In this document: one piece after another, positions 8,618-20,100 of the stretch | Layout: the number at the start of each line of letters is the position of its first letter | How positions within the stretch are numbered: position 1 is the first letter of the stretch | Origin: Winogradskyella sp. J14-2 | GTDB lineage: Bacteria; Bacteroidota; Bacteroidia; Flavobacteriales; Flavobacteriaceae | Assembly (NCBI RefSeq): GCF_001971725.1 | Contig: NZ_CP019388.1 | Coordinates: forward strand, 310,001-374,000 | Length of the DNA stretch: 64,000 nt | Reading direction: 5' to 3' | Program-made: the position numbers and the translations under genes | Notes under the pieces: model-generated | Database searches by the model: none | What the model saw: the letters and a program-made list of their open reading frames with translations, nothing else | Told to the model about the DNA's origin: nothing

Positions 8618-9180
8618 TTTCGTTTCACCATAACTTCAGAAACTATAAAAGGATATGCTTTTTTTACAGCTTTAAATTCCTCATCAGTAATTTCACTAGG
8701 TGTTTTATTGAATTTATGTTTTATATATTGAGCTCTTAAGTCGTAATACGCTTTTGTAATTTCATCTTGTACAGAAATGAACAATTGATATTTTGTTAAT
8801 GCATCATGACTCAACGAAATAACCGCTTTTTTAGGATGATCTGATGAAATTGACCGTTTTTCGCCAGCACAATAATCACAATCAGCCCCTCCATTATTAT
8901 CAACAAATGCTTTTACAATGGTTTTTACATCTTTAAGCTGTACCACTTGGTCTTCAATAAAAATTTCTTGTTTCCCGTTAAGGCTAATACGTAGAATATT
9001 ACGTTCATTAATATTATCCTTACAGTCTTTAATATTAGGGCAATCGCTTGGTAGTTGTCTTAAAATGCCTTTATCAGCAGAAATGGTCGTCGTTAACAAA
9101 AAGAAAATGAGTAACAAAAAAGCAATGTCTGCCATAGATCCTGCGTTGACCGTCGCAGAATGTCTTCGAAATGATTTCAT
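8614..9180 (-). CDS. exbD: ExbD/TolR-type biopolymer transport protein
   Basis: This 188-residue protein has the ExbD layout: a short cytosolic N-terminus (RRHSATVNAGSMADIA), one membrane helix (about 18-36, FLLLIFFLLTTTIS) with the conserved polar Asp in SMADIAFLLLIFF, and a periplasmic domain. With ExbB and TonB it couples the proton gradient to outer-membrane transport. No exbB is adjacent in the visible DNA. Four periplasmic cysteines (PNIKDC, ADCDYC) are unusual for the family but common in flavobacterial copies. It is divergent from the helicase gene. Confidence 0.88.
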   Translation of the reverse strand: MKSFRRHSATVNAGSMADIAFLLLIFFLLTTTISADKGILRQLPSDCPNIKDCKDNINERNILRISLNGKQEIFIEDQVVQLKDVKTIVKAFVDNNGGADCDYCAGEKRSISSDHPKKAVISLSHDALTKYQLFISVQDEITKAYYDLRAQYIKHKFNKTPSEITDEEFKAVKKAYPFIVSEVMVKRN

Positions 9181-9281
9181 AATGTAAATATTTAAAATGT
9201 TATTCTTTATTAATACACAATAACAGTACCAATATTGTTAAAGGTTATTAACAATTCATTCCAAAAACACCAACAATATGT

Positions 9282-9289
9282 TATTTTTG
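9282..9289 (+). promoter_or_regulatory. -7 promoter element that places the helicase start downstream
   Basis: TATTTTTG fits TAnnTTTG exactly. It lies between an upstream in-frame ATG (9235) and the ATG at 9319, so a transcript from here can only use 9319. This agrees with the start of the paralogous helicase at 47049. Confidence 0.5.
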
Positions 9290-9318
9290 CGAAAATTAAC
9301 GCTGGAGCAAATAACTTT

Positions 9319-10827
9319 ATGTCTACAGACACCATTAAGGATAAAACATCAGAAAAACGACTTTACGATTATCAAATAAAAGATTTGTATCGCATTTTTG
9401 ATGTTATGGCAGAAGAAGCAGATAATTTTAATTTGCTCTACCAATTACCTACAGGTGGTGGCAAAACTGTTATCTTTTCTGAGATTGTAAGACGATATAT
9501 AGAAAAACACAACAAAAAAGTCGTGATTCTTACACATCGCATAGAGCTATGTAAGCAAACATCTAATGTACTTTCTGGGTTTAACGTTAAGAACAAGGTT
9601 ATTAATAGTAAGGTTAAAACTTTACCAGATCAGGACGAATACCAGTGTTTTGTTGCTATGGTAGAGACCTTAAACAATCGGCTATCCGACAATGATTTTA
9701 AGCTAAAAAACGTTGGATTGGTTATCATTGATGAGGCGCATTACAACTCGTTTAGAAAGTTATTTAAATTTTTTGAGCACTGTTTTATTCTAGGAGTTAC
9801 TGCCACGCCTCTAAGCAGCAATATAAAGCTACCAATGAAGGATAACTATGATAGACTTATTGTGGGAGATGATATTGCTACTTTAATAAGTAATGGATTT
9901 TTAGCTAGTGCAGAGGTATACCATTACGATGTTGGTTTAACATCATTAAAAATAGGCATTAATGGAGATTACACTGTTAAATCTTCAGAGGCTTTGTACA
10001 CCAACTCTTTAATGCAAACTAAACTACTTTCTGCATACGAAGAATTAGCAAAAGGCAAGAAGACCTTAATTTTTAATAACGGGATTTACACCTCTAAAGA
10101 AGTCTATTACACTTTTAAAAAAGCTGGTTACAACGTACAACATTTAGATAATACCGCAAGTAAACAAGAACGAAAAGATATTTTAAAATGGTTTAAAAAT
10201 ACACCAGATGCGGTTTTAACATCTGTAAGTATTTTAACAACCGGTTTTGATGAACCCTCTGTAGAGTCTATAATTCTTAACAGAGCGACACGCTCGTTAA
10301 CCTTATATTTTCAGATGATTGGCCGTGGCAGCCGTATTTACAAAGACAGAAAAACATTTCAAGTTATAGATTTAGGAAATAATGTTTCGCGCTTTGGGCC
10401 TTGGAGTCAACCTGTAGACTGGCAACACATTTTTAGATATCCAGATCTATATTTAGAGAATATCATTGATGACGAAGCTTTAGAACGTGATTTTGTCTAC
10501 GTAATGCCAGACACATTAAAGGAGAAATTTAAAAACTCTAATAATTTAAATTTTGATGTTAGAGCCGAGTATAAAGATGTTATCAGTTTAGGTAAAAAAT
10601 CTTTTACAGTTATAGAACGCTCTATAGAACAGCATTCTAAAATTTGTATTGAGAATAGCAGTGATGTTTATGATGCTAGAGACTTGGTTAAATTATTGCA
10701 AGACGAAATCGCATACCGCATAAAGCAATACTGTTACTGCATAATGAATAGTACTGATAATTATAAAGATTGGCTGTTTGAAGAGTACAACCGTAAATTG
10801 CGTATTAGCTTTAACGGTAAGTTTTAA
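9319..10827 (+). CDS. DEAD/DEAH-box superfamily 2 helicase (copy 1)
   Basis: This 502-residue SF2 helicase has Walker A in YQLPTGGGKTVIFSE, motif Ia around VILTHRIELC, the DEAH box in VIIDEAHYNS, motif III-like LGVTATPLSS, and C-terminal motifs V (SILTTGFDEP) and VI (YFQMIGRGSR). It lacks obvious nuclease or specificity domains. It is a close full-length relative of the reverse-strand gene at 45496-47049, including the same C-terminal region (IEQHSKICIENSSDVYDA). It probably unwinds or remodels nucleic acid in the cytosol; the substrate is unknown. The start is chosen from the paralogue and the promoter inside the longer frame. Confidence 0.88.
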   Translation: MSTDTIKDKTSEKRLYDYQIKDLYRIFDVMAEEADNFNLLYQLPTGGGKTVIFSEIVRRYIEKHNKKVVILTHRIELCKQTSNVLSGFNVKNKVINSKVKTLPDQDEYQCFVAMVETLNNRLSDNDFKLKNVGLVIIDEAHYNSFRKLFKFFEHCFILGVTATPLSSNIKLPMKDNYDRLIVGDDIATLISNGFLASAEVYHYDVGLTSLKIGINGDYTVKSSEALYTNSLMQTKLLSAYEELAKGKKTLIFNNGIYTSKEVYYTFKKAGYNVQHLDNTASKQERKDILKWFKNTPDAVLTSVSILTTGFDEPSVESIILNRATRSLTLYFQMIGRGSRIYKDRKTFQVIDLGNNVSRFGPWSQPVDWQHIFRYPDLYLENIIDDEALERDFVYVMPDTLKEKFKNSNNLNFDVRAEYKDVISLGKKSFTVIERSIEQHSKICIENSSDVYDARDLVKLLQDEIAYRIKQYCYCIMNSTDNYKDWLFEEYNRKLRISFNGKF

Positions 10828-10925
10828 CTTTTTTTTGTAAGGAAATACATTTTTATACGTTTATTTTGGAGTAGGTACGGTTTTTGAACTATAAGGTTAT
10901 AACTTAATTATTCATCTTTATTTTA

Positions 10926-11666
10926 GTGCGAATTACTAAATACATATTACTCTTGCTTTGTCTGCTTTTTGGCACATCGATTTATGCGCAAGTACCAGAT
11001 AAAGAAAATAAAACTATTCGCATTCCTGCAGAACCATCCGAAACCAAAAAAGATTCGCTCCCTACCAAAATAAAAGTGGAACCAAAGCTCGATAAAAAAG
11101 ATGATAAAACGAGCGGTAAAGAAGATGAAAAGAAGAAGTTTATTATAAAAAAATCTGACAAACCTTTTTCTATGATTGAAGAAGATGGATTAAAAAGTCC
11201 GTCTGAGATTTTTGAAAAACGTTGGAGTAAAGATTTAGAAAAAGGTGGTGTTATTAAAACAATGTCAGACCAGTTTTTAGGTGAGCATCGTGTAGACACT
11301 AAATTTGTAAATATTGTTTGTAGAGATCACCAATTTCCAGATGGAGACCGAGTAAGTATTTCTATTAATGGTGCCGTTATTAAGCAAAATTTAGTACTAA
11401 CTAGTAGCTACAGAAGAGTAGAGGTAGATTTAATACAAGGTAAGAATACAATTGAAATAACAGCATTGAATCAAGGTGAGTCTGGTCCTAATACAGCTGA
11501 GTTTATTGTATACGACGATCAAGGCAAGCAAATCTCTTCTAAAGAATGGAATTTACTTACAGGTGTAAAAGCTATTATTGTTTTTAATAACGAAAAAACA
11601 GTAATTAAAGAAAAGACTGAAGAAGAAAAAGCTTTAGAAAAGAAAGAAACAGCTTCTAATAATTAA
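10926..11666 (+). CDS. Secreted protein of unknown function, GTG start
   Basis: The 246-residue frame starts with GTG, giving an immediate signal peptide (MRITKYILLLLCLLFGTSIYAQ cleaved after the Ala-x-Ala-like end). A Lys/Glu/Asp-rich linker (about 25-80) is followed by a globular beta-sandwich-like region (about 120-220) with alternating strands such as VSISINGAVIKQNLVL and GKNTIEITALNQG. The tail is highly charged (EKTEEEKALEKKE). I do not recognise a named family. It is probably periplasmic or surface-exposed. Its 3' end overlaps the convergent pseudouridine synthase gene by 11 bases. Confidence 0.75.
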   Translation: MRITKYILLLLCLLFGTSIYAQVPDKENKTIRIPAEPSETKKDSLPTKIKVEPKLDKKDDKTSGKEDEKKKFIIKKSDKPFSMIEEDGLKSPSEIFEKRWSKDLEKGGVIKTMSDQFLGEHRVDTKFVNIVCRDHQFPDGDRVSISINGAVIKQNLVLTSSYRRVEVDLIQGKNTIEITALNQGESGPNTAEFIVYDDQGKQISSKEWNLLTGVKAIIVFNNEKTVIKEKTEEEKALEKKETASNN

Positions 11667-12228
11667 TCCTTTCTATGGCACCAGGTTTAAGCATTCCTAG
11701 TTTATAATCGCCAATGCGAACTCTTACTAAGCGTAAAGTAGGAAAACCTATTTTTGCTGTCATTTTACGTACTTGTCTAAATTTTCCTTCTGTTAAAACT
11801 ATTTTTAGCCAAGATGTTGGCCCATGCTTACTATCTCTAACAAAGCGCTTAGTTATGTGAGAAGTGTCTGTTAATAGTGTTGCATGGCAAGGTTTTGTTA
11901 GGTAGGGCTTACCACTAACAGAAATTTCTACACCTTTTTCTAATACTTTGATGTCATTTATTGTTAGTATACCATCAACCATAACATGGTACTCTTTTTC
12001 AATACCGAAACTAGTAATATAGTTGCTAAATTTTCCATCAGTTGTGAGTAGCAATAAGCCTTCAGACTTTTCATCTAATCTGCCAACAGCCATAATATTT
12101 TCAGGAAAATCAAATAATTCAGACAACAGCTTCTTATTCTTTCTTTTGTTTTGATTATTTACAAACTGACTAAGGTAACCGTAAGGTTTATAAATTTTAA
12201 AATAACTATTGCCTTTTATTACCACCAT
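11656..12228 (-). CDS. Pseudouridine synthase, RsuA/RluE family
   Basis: The protein of about 190 residues lacks an S4 domain and starts close to the catalytic core: FKIYKPYGYLSQF, then the signature VGRLDEKSEGLLLLTTDG whose Asp is the catalytic residue, then KEYHVMVDG, and the RQVRKMTAKIGFPTLRLVRVRIG C-terminal motif. This is the short RluE type, which modifies a uridine in 23S rRNA in E. coli. The start at 12228 (MVVIKG) is preferred; an in-frame ATG 12 bases upstream is possible. It overlaps the end of the DUF1853 gene by about 10 bases, so the two are co-transcribed. Confidence 0.88.
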   Translation of the reverse strand: MVVIKGNSYFKIYKPYGYLSQFVNNQNKRKNKKLLSELFDFPENIMAVGRLDEKSEGLLLLTTDGKFSNYITSFGIEKEYHVMVDGILTINDIKVLEKGVEISVSGKPYLTKPCHATLLTDTSHITKRFVRDSKHGPTSWLKIVLTEGKFRQVRKMTAKIGFPTLRLVRVRIGDYKLGMLKPGAIERINY

Positions 12229-13034
12229 GTTACAAAACATTTTATGAGTTGATTATCGTTGTCCTTTAACCAACAAAGTGGCGATTGTTGTTTAGATATT
12301 AATATCCGTAAGATATTTTTGGCGTTGTTAAAACTCAGCCATTCAACATTCAATTTGGGTTCTACCAGCCAATCTAATTTATTCGGAATATAAAAGTGGT
12401 TATTCTTTAATATTTCAACATTATTAAAGTGTAAATAAAACCCAGCAATACACTTTTTATTTAATAGGTTAAAATCTATCTTCTTTTTGTTTAATGGTAC
12501 AAATAATTGTGCTTTAAAGTTTACATACTGTTCAAAATTTTGATTCTCAAAACCCAGTTCTTTCAGTGCTAATTTAGTTTCTGTCTTATACAGTAATGGG
12601 AGTTGTTTCTGAATTAGTTTTTTAAGTTTTAGCGACAAACTATCAGTTCTGTTTGGCCCAATCCAATAATCTAAAGGGTTTAAGTATTCATTTGTATAAT
12701 CATACAAATAAAATTTATAAGCAATCTCTAAGTGAATAGGAACCTCATTATTGAGCAATAAAAAATCAATCTCACCAATAGTTTGCTTATTGGTTATAAT
12801 TTGAAGATTTTCAGCAATAAATTCTATTCCTTCAATTTGTTGTAATTGAAAAGCCGTAAAGCTCTCAACCCATTTGCCTAAGCGCATTTTTTTTTGATTA
12901 CTTTTAACATTGTAATTGCGTTGCGTAGGTGCGATATTAAATTGAACGAGAGTATCTATAGCATCAGAATTCCATAATAGAGGAGTGTTTTGAAAACCAA
13001 TAAACCTATCTGTAAAATCAAAATACGTTTTCAA
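12219..13034 (-). CDS. DUF1853 family protein
   Basis: This 271-residue protein contains the DUF1853 pattern: GEIDFLLLNNEVPIHLEIAYKFYLY, then LDYWIGPNRTDSLSLKLKKL and QKQLPLL. The acidic and lysine positions (E-D-F-L ... H-L-E-x-x-x-K) recall PD-(D/E)xK nuclease-like folds, which is a structural guess. There is no signal peptide. It forms a two-gene unit with the pseudouridine synthase. Function is not established. Confidence 0.82.
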   Translation of the reverse strand: MKTYFDFTDRFIGFQNTPLLWNSDAIDTLVQFNIAPTQRNYNVKSNQKKMRLGKWVESFTAFQLQQIEGIEFIAENLQIITNKQTIGEIDFLLLNNEVPIHLEIAYKFYLYDYTNEYLNPLDYWIGPNRTDSLSLKLKKLIQKQLPLLYKTETKLALKELGFENQNFEQYVNFKAQLFVPLNKKKIDFNLLNKKCIAGFYLHFNNVEILKNNHFYIPNKLDWLVEPKLNVEWLSFNNAKNILRILISKQQSPLCWLKDNDNQLIKCFVTWW

Positions 13035-13087
13035 TATTTAATTCATTTAATAAATTTTATGCATACCAAAACTATTGAAAATAAGTA

Positions 13088-14077
13088 TTATAAACGATAA
13101 TAACTTTGACTTGTTCCTTTAGTACAAGGACAATTACTTGCGCTTTGTAAAAGATTAAGACCAATGGTTATAACGTGTGTACCAGAATTAAAACCAGATA
13201 GATCATTGAAGGTTAATTGGTAAGAATACGCAAAATAAAGTTTATTATGAAGTATGCCAGCCATAGGTCCTAGGTTTAATGGATCTAAAAACTGGTCATT
13301 TAAAAAACGGTAGGATGCACCAATCCAATAATAATCACCATCTCTATTAAATTTTCTGTACTTAAAGTTAATATCTGTTGCGGAACGATTATCACTATCA
13401 AAAAACTGAAAGAAAACAGAGGGTTCAAACTCAACATATTTATTGTGCTTTGGTGTAAAAACGTACCCAGAATACATCTGATAATTTAATAATAAGCGCG
13501 GCTCTATTCCTCCTGTAAATTCATCAATATCTTTAGATACGAGGTTATTGGCATTAAAACTAAAGTAAAATTTGTCCCATCGATAAAGTAAACCAGCATC
13601 AAAGTTATTGTTATTTATGGCTCTATCTCCATTTATTGCAGGATCTAAAATTGGGATTTCATACGTGGTATTAAAGTTTTCAATATCAATTCTAAAATTA
13701 TTGATGTTATACGAGAGACCAAGCGATAAGTATTGCTTAGATTTCCAATCTAAAATTAAGTGATGTGCAAAAGATAACTTAAGCCCTTTTTGACGCGTAT
13801 TACCATTTTTATCATTATAAGCCGAAACTCCAATTCCTGAACGATTAGAAATTCTAAAATCGGCATAAATAGATTGATTATCTGGAGCATCTTTAATACC
13901 AACCCATTGCGTCAATCCGTTAGCTCGTATCTTTAAATTATCACCAATACCAGCATAGGTTGGCGAAATTACAAAATCATTATCTGCTAAATATTGCGTC
14001 CAAACTGGTAAATTGAGTTCTTGGCTAAAGCTTTGAGCTACCGTTAGGAATAGTATGTATATTAAAATTCTTTTCAT
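13088..14077 (-). CDS. sprF: PorP/SprF family T9SS outer-membrane protein, SprF-like
   Basis: This 329-residue protein has a signal peptide and the PorP/SprF beta-barrel layout: LPVWTQYLADNDFVISPTYAG near the N-terminus, repeated amphipathic strands, and GPMAGILHNKLYFAYSYQ near the end. It lies 31 bases downstream of the giant SprB-like gene in the same direction, the sprB-sprF order known from Flavobacterium johnsoniae. There SprF is needed to bring SprB to the surface through T9SS. The same role is inferred here from position and family. Confidence 0.85.
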   Translation of the reverse strand: MKRILIYILFLTVAQSFSQELNLPVWTQYLADNDFVISPTYAGIGDNLKIRANGLTQWVGIKDAPDNQSIYADFRISNRSGIGVSAYNDKNGNTRQKGLKLSFAHHLILDWKSKQYLSLGLSYNINNFRIDIENFNTTYEIPILDPAINGDRAINNNNFDAGLLYRWDKFYFSFNANNLVSKDIDEFTGGIEPRLLLNYQMYSGYVFTPKHNKYVEFEPSVFFQFFDSDNRSATDINFKYRKFNRDGDYYWIGASYRFLNDQFLDPLNLGPMAGILHNKLYFAYSYQLTFNDLSGFNSGTHVITIGLNLLQSASNCPCTKGTSQSYYRL

Positions 14078-14108
14078 CTTAGTAGGTTTAGTTCATTAGA
14101 ATAAGGGA

Positions 14109-17100
14109 TTACCTGTATAGCGTAAAGTGGCCGACAAATTCTTTATTCACATTCGGGTCGTTAGTCTGTACAACAAACCAATAGTCACCAGTAGGTAATT
14201 CGTGACCATTGTATCTGCCATCCCAAACTTCACCAACTCTGTAGGTAGCTATTTTACGACCATAACGATCAAAAATATCGAAGGTTAGGTTAGGGTAGTT
14301 GTCTACACAACCTGGCGCCCAAGTATCATATTCTCCATCTCCATTTGGTGTAAACCAGTTTGGTATACATGGCCCAACAAATTCTAGTTCAATTTCAGCT
14401 TCAGCAGTACAGCCAGCACTATCGGTAACTGTTACGACATATACACCAGTTTCTGTTATAGCATAAACATTTGTACTTCCATAATTCTCATCATTCAAAG
14501 TAAAGGTGTAGTCTCCTGTGCCACCAGTAGCAGTTGCGATGATTTCATTAAGTTCACCTTCAGCTAAGGTTAAAGCAACAGGCTCATAACCTTCAATATC
14601 AAATAGTTCTGTTCTTTGTATACATCCATTAGTATGTCTTACGTCTATGTAATGTCCTGTGCCTACAGGTACATTTTCAAAAACATTGTTCAATTGATAG
14701 TCACCACCATCCAAAGAATAATCAAACTCTGATAATTCTTCATCAGACACGTCAAGTATTACGGTTACCATATTACTTTGTGCATTATTCTCGCAGGTAT
14801 ATTCTAAAGTAATTTCAGGATTAAAGACAATAGGCTCAGGGAAAGTGATGTTCCATTCAGATTCACAACCTTGAGCATCACGTACATAAACGATGTGGTC
14901 ACCACCTTCAAGATTAGTAAAGTCGAATACGGTTTGTGTTGCATTTCCTGTGGTATAAGGACCTTCATAACTATCAAGACTTACACTGTATGGTAAATTA
15001 CCACCATCAATTTCAATACTGAACTCGCCATCTGTATCGCCATCACATAACACAGGGAAAAAGGCGTCTGGTAATATGGTAATAACTACTGGTTCTGGAT
15101 CTATAATGGTGAAGTCAAACGTTAAATAACAACCTAATTGATCTTGAACAATTAAGGTATACTCACCAGCAGAAAGATTTTCAAACGAATTCGTTTCAAA
15201 AAACTGATTTAATTGTGGTGAAATGGCATATTGAATAGTTCCTGTTCCACCAGTAGCAGAAACGATTACAGAGCCATTATTGTTTCCTGCACACGTAATA
15301 TTGTTAACTTCTATAGTTGCGTCTAATGCCGTTGTAGGCTCAGTAATTGATATTGGAGCAGATGTTACTTCACAATCTCCACTTTCTACCATCACCACAT
15401 AATCACCAGCTATAAGTTCTGTAAAATATCCAGGTGTATTTTGAGTCGCATTTATAGTTGCACCAGATGTATCTTGAAGCGTATAACTATAATCTCCTAA
15501 TCCACCTTGAGCTGTGGCTAAAATTGATCCAGTATTGTCACCAGCACAATTAATAGTTGGATTAGAAGATTCTAGATTTATTACTAACTCAGGTAATGGA
15601 TCAACGGTAATATCATTAGATACGTTAGAAACACAACCGTTGGCATCTCTCACGTAGTAGTTATACGTACCTTCTGGAACTGAGAACGTTGTAGAAGACG
15701 CAAAACTTCCTATAACTGTTGTAAAATCAACAGTACTACTATACTCGTATGGTCCTGTTCCACCTGAAGCACTAAGTGTTAATGTAGATTCGGTTAAACA
15801 GGTTTGTGTTGTTGTTCTTACTAAACTAACATCGAGTGGAGTAGGGTTTTCTATTTCAATTTCAAGGGACGTCATTTCACATTCAAAACCATCAGTAATG
15901 GTTACAGTGTAAGTTCCTGCGCCTAAATCGTTAAACACGTTAGACATTTGTGGGCCAGAAGAGCTTACAACAGGTGAAATAGTATTTAAAGTATATACAT
16001 AGTTGCTACCTTGCCCACCAGAAACCATATCTACAGTTATACTTGCATTCTGATCACCAAAGCAATCTAAAACAGTCGTGCTTGGTGTAAACGTCGCTGT
16101 GATTGGATCTGGTAAACTTAGTGTTATCGTTTCTGAAGCAATACAACCTTCAGCATCTCTAACATTTACTGTATATGTTCCTGCTGATAAATTTTCGAAT
16201 ACATTATTTGAAGAAAAAGTAACAGTAGCATCACCTGTTAATTCATATTCATAATTGCCCCAACCACCATCTGCGATAGCTGTAATTGTACCCTCACTAT
16301 CTGTACAGGTTACGTTTGAAGATTCAACCAGACTTAAAGTTAAAGCCTCTTGTGGAGAGGTTATAACTACACTAGCTGAATTAGAACAATAAGGAAAATC
16401 TGTTTGAGTGATTACAACATCAAAACTACCAGCTTCCATACCTGTTACCGTCAATGGGTTTGTAGCTGTGTTAGCATTTACAATACCTGTAACAGATGTA
16501 CCAACACTATCAAATATTTCATAGGTATAAGCACCAGTAAAGTTTGTGATATTAATATCGAAGGCACCTGTATTATCACCAAAACATGTTACACTATCTG
16601 ATGTTAATGTAAACTGTGGTAAAGTTGGCTCACTTACTGAAATTGTAGTTTCAGAAGTACAAGACAATACCGTATCCGTAATTGTAATTGTATAAATACC
16701 TGAAGGTACACCAATAAAGGTGTTACCAGATAAACTTACTGAAGCAGGACTAGGAGAAATACTATAAGCATAAGTACCAGAACCACCAGATCCTGTTACT
16801 GTAATTTCACCATCATCATTATTACAAGACGGCAATGTAGTAACATCTGCAACAACATCGATTGGTTCAGCAACATCAATAGTTACCAAATCAGAACAAC
16901 CATTAGCATCTTGAATTTCTATAGTATGTGTACCTGCAAATACATTAGAGATTGTGAAAGGTGCAGACTGTGTTTGAAAAGCACCTCCATCTATACTAAA
17001 ACTATATGGTGCAGTACTTGGTGTATCTAAATTGACTACGATTTCGTAATTACCATCTTGCAGCTCACAAGCGTTAGTTGCTGAAGCCGATATTTGAGGG

Positions 17101-20100
17101 GAATCATCCATATCTACAATGGTTGCAGGACTTGTTACAATACAGCCATAAGCATCTAAAACATGAATGTAATAGGTACCAGCATCAACATTAAACACAC
17201 TTGAAGCATCCCAATCAGCATCAGTAGCTAGTGGAGCAGTAGCAGTAGTAGTGATTTGATATTGATATGGTGACGTTCCATTTTGCCCTATGGCACTAAT
17301 AACACCAGAGTTTGGATTACAATTAGCATTTTGATCTACCGAAACAGTTAAATCTAAAGCCACTGGAGATTCAAGAATTTCGAATATTTGTGAAGCCGTT
17401 TCACAACCATTAAAAGAGCCTGAACCATTTTCTGTAAAGACTAAGTAATATTGACCAGGTGATAATGTTCCTGGGTTTGGAGTTGTAACCGTTTCAGGAG
17501 TACCAAATGTTACCGAAATAGTGTTTGGTCCATCTACCAATTGATTATCAAACGCTGAATAGATTGCATAATCAACAGAAGCTGTTGTGCTATCAAAATT
17601 ATCTATTGTAAATGTTACACTTCCATCAGCTGCTCCAAGACATGTAACATTGTTTGGAGCCACGGTAGAAGTTAGGGTAGAAGCAGGGTCAATTGCAAAA
17701 TCAGCAGATTTTACAAAGTAACAATCCGTCACTAAATCATGAACAACAAAGGTGTAAACCACACCAGGAATTAAGTTGGTGAAGGTTCTTGTATCTCCAC
17801 CTGGAGTGTCTGGTGGTAAATAGCTTGTTGTATATGGAATAGTGTTGAACTCTAAAATACCAAACTCATAACTACCACTACCTACAGCAGATACAGCAGT
17901 AACTTCAGCAGTACCACCTGTTGTACAATCTGGAACAGAAATATTAACATTAATAATTAAATCTGATGGAGGAGAAGCCATAGTTATTTGTTGCGACAAA
18001 CTACAACCATTAGCATCTACAACATTAATAGTATAGTTTCCATAGTTAATAATATTAAACGTATGATCCTCGTTTGAAGTCGCATTATATGGGTTGCCAG
18101 GAATGACATCTCCAAAATTGTTAGAAATAAAATAAGTAAATGGCGCAGTACCACCAGCAACATTTTCAACGGTAATAGAACCTAAAGAAGACCCTCCAGG
18201 ATTATTACATGTAATATCTACTTTACTTAAATCGAAAGTGATGGCATCTGGCTCAGAAAGTGTTATGGTTTCAGTTGTAGCACACGAGTTAGCATCTGTT
18301 ATAGTGATGGTATAGGTACCAGCAGTTAAACCAGAGGTCTGTGTGCCATAATCAGTTCCTGTAGTGTCATTATTGACATTTATAGTAAATGGAGGAGTAC
18401 CAACAGTAGTATCTATGGTAATGTCTATAGATCCATTTGCATCTCCATTACAAAGTATCGGTTGGCTTTCAACAACTGCACTAAAAGCAGGAGGCGAAAT
18501 AGGATTTACTGTTATAATTCCAGATTCAGCAGTACAACCATTAGCATCAGTTACCTGAAACTGATATGTACCTGCTGTAGAAGTATTATAAGTAAAAGTT
18601 GAAGGAGTACTTCCTAAAGCACTATAAGGTGCTCCATTTATAGAAACTTCATAAGTGTAAGGAGCAGTACCTGTAATGGTTCCTGTTAACTCAGCATCAG
18701 GAGTTGCAGTACAATCTAATGTTTCAGCAAGTACAACATTTATAGTTGGACTTGGTATAGGATCTATAGTATAAGATTCGCTATATGTACAATCGTTTTC
18801 ATCTCGTACCTGAAAAGTATAAGTGTTTGGTGCAAGACCAGTAAATACATTTGAAGTTTGATACGCTGTAGCAGCAGAAGCTGGTGCTATAATTTGATAT
18901 TCTAAAGTACCATTTCCACCAACAACGTTAGATATAGCAACATCGCTAGTTAATGTAGGACACGTTACAGGAGTATTTGTAAAATCCATATCAGTTGGTG
19001 GATTTAACGCGTCGATTGTAATAGTGTTTGTAACAGCTGTACAAATATTAGTATCTCTAATAGTGATGGTATAAGTGCCTTGCGTTAAGCCTGTGAATAC
19101 ATTACTGGTTTGAAAATTAACACCATCTATACTGTATTCGTATGGTGGATTTCCACCAGATACATTTGTAACAGTTATCTCTCCTGTACCATTACAAGTA
19201 AAAGGTGCCGATAATTCTGCCGTTCCAGAAATAGCTGTATTTTCAATAATAGTTACAGTTTGAGGATCAGTAGTACAAACCGAAGGACCTGATGTGTATT
19301 GTAAAACAACATCGTAGTTTCCTGCCACTAATCCTGTAAATAATGATGCGTTAGAGAATGTAGTTCCGCCATCAATACTATACGCAATAGCATTTCCGTT
19401 TGGATTTGTAACATTGATCGTAATTGTACCTGTATCTCCTGTACCACCACATAAAATATCTGTTGATGCTACATTAAATTCTGGTGCAGGAATATCATCT
19501 ACCGAAATTGTAGTTGTTGCCGTACAGTTGTTAGAGTCCATTACCAAAATATCAAAAGTACCAGCAGAAGTCACTACAATTTCTGGTACAGTTTGAAAAT
19601 CTGTAGAACCGTTAATAAAGTAGAAGTAAGGTGGTGTTCCACCTTCAGGATAAATGGTTATTTCACCTTCAGTACAAGTTAACGGTACTGTTACGGCTGC
19701 TGTTACCGTTAATAAAGGTGGCTCAACAATAGTTACATCTTCGGTGTGTAAACAACCATTTTCAGTTTCTACAGTTGCTGTATAAGTTCCTGGATTAAGA
19801 TTTTCAAATAAATAAGAGTTTTCCATTATTGGACCAACAGTATTAACTATGGTTCCATTTTCACTGAGCGTGAAGGTATATTGAGGGTCTACATCATTTG
19901 CTGCTAACTGAATACTCCCTAATTCGCCAAAACATAATGGTTGTGTCACTGTAGAAGTGACCGTAAAATCTCGCTCTCTAATTAACACATCAGGAACTGA
20001 GAAAATACAAGGATTGGTTGGCACACCAATCTGTCTTACATAAACTTGATAAATTCCAGGTGTAGTTACTGTAAATACATTACTAGTTTGATAGTTTGTG

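Noticed and set aside
9235..9318. A longer N-terminus for helicase copy 1
   Set aside because: A consensus -7 box lies inside this extension and the paralogue begins at the equivalent of 9319.
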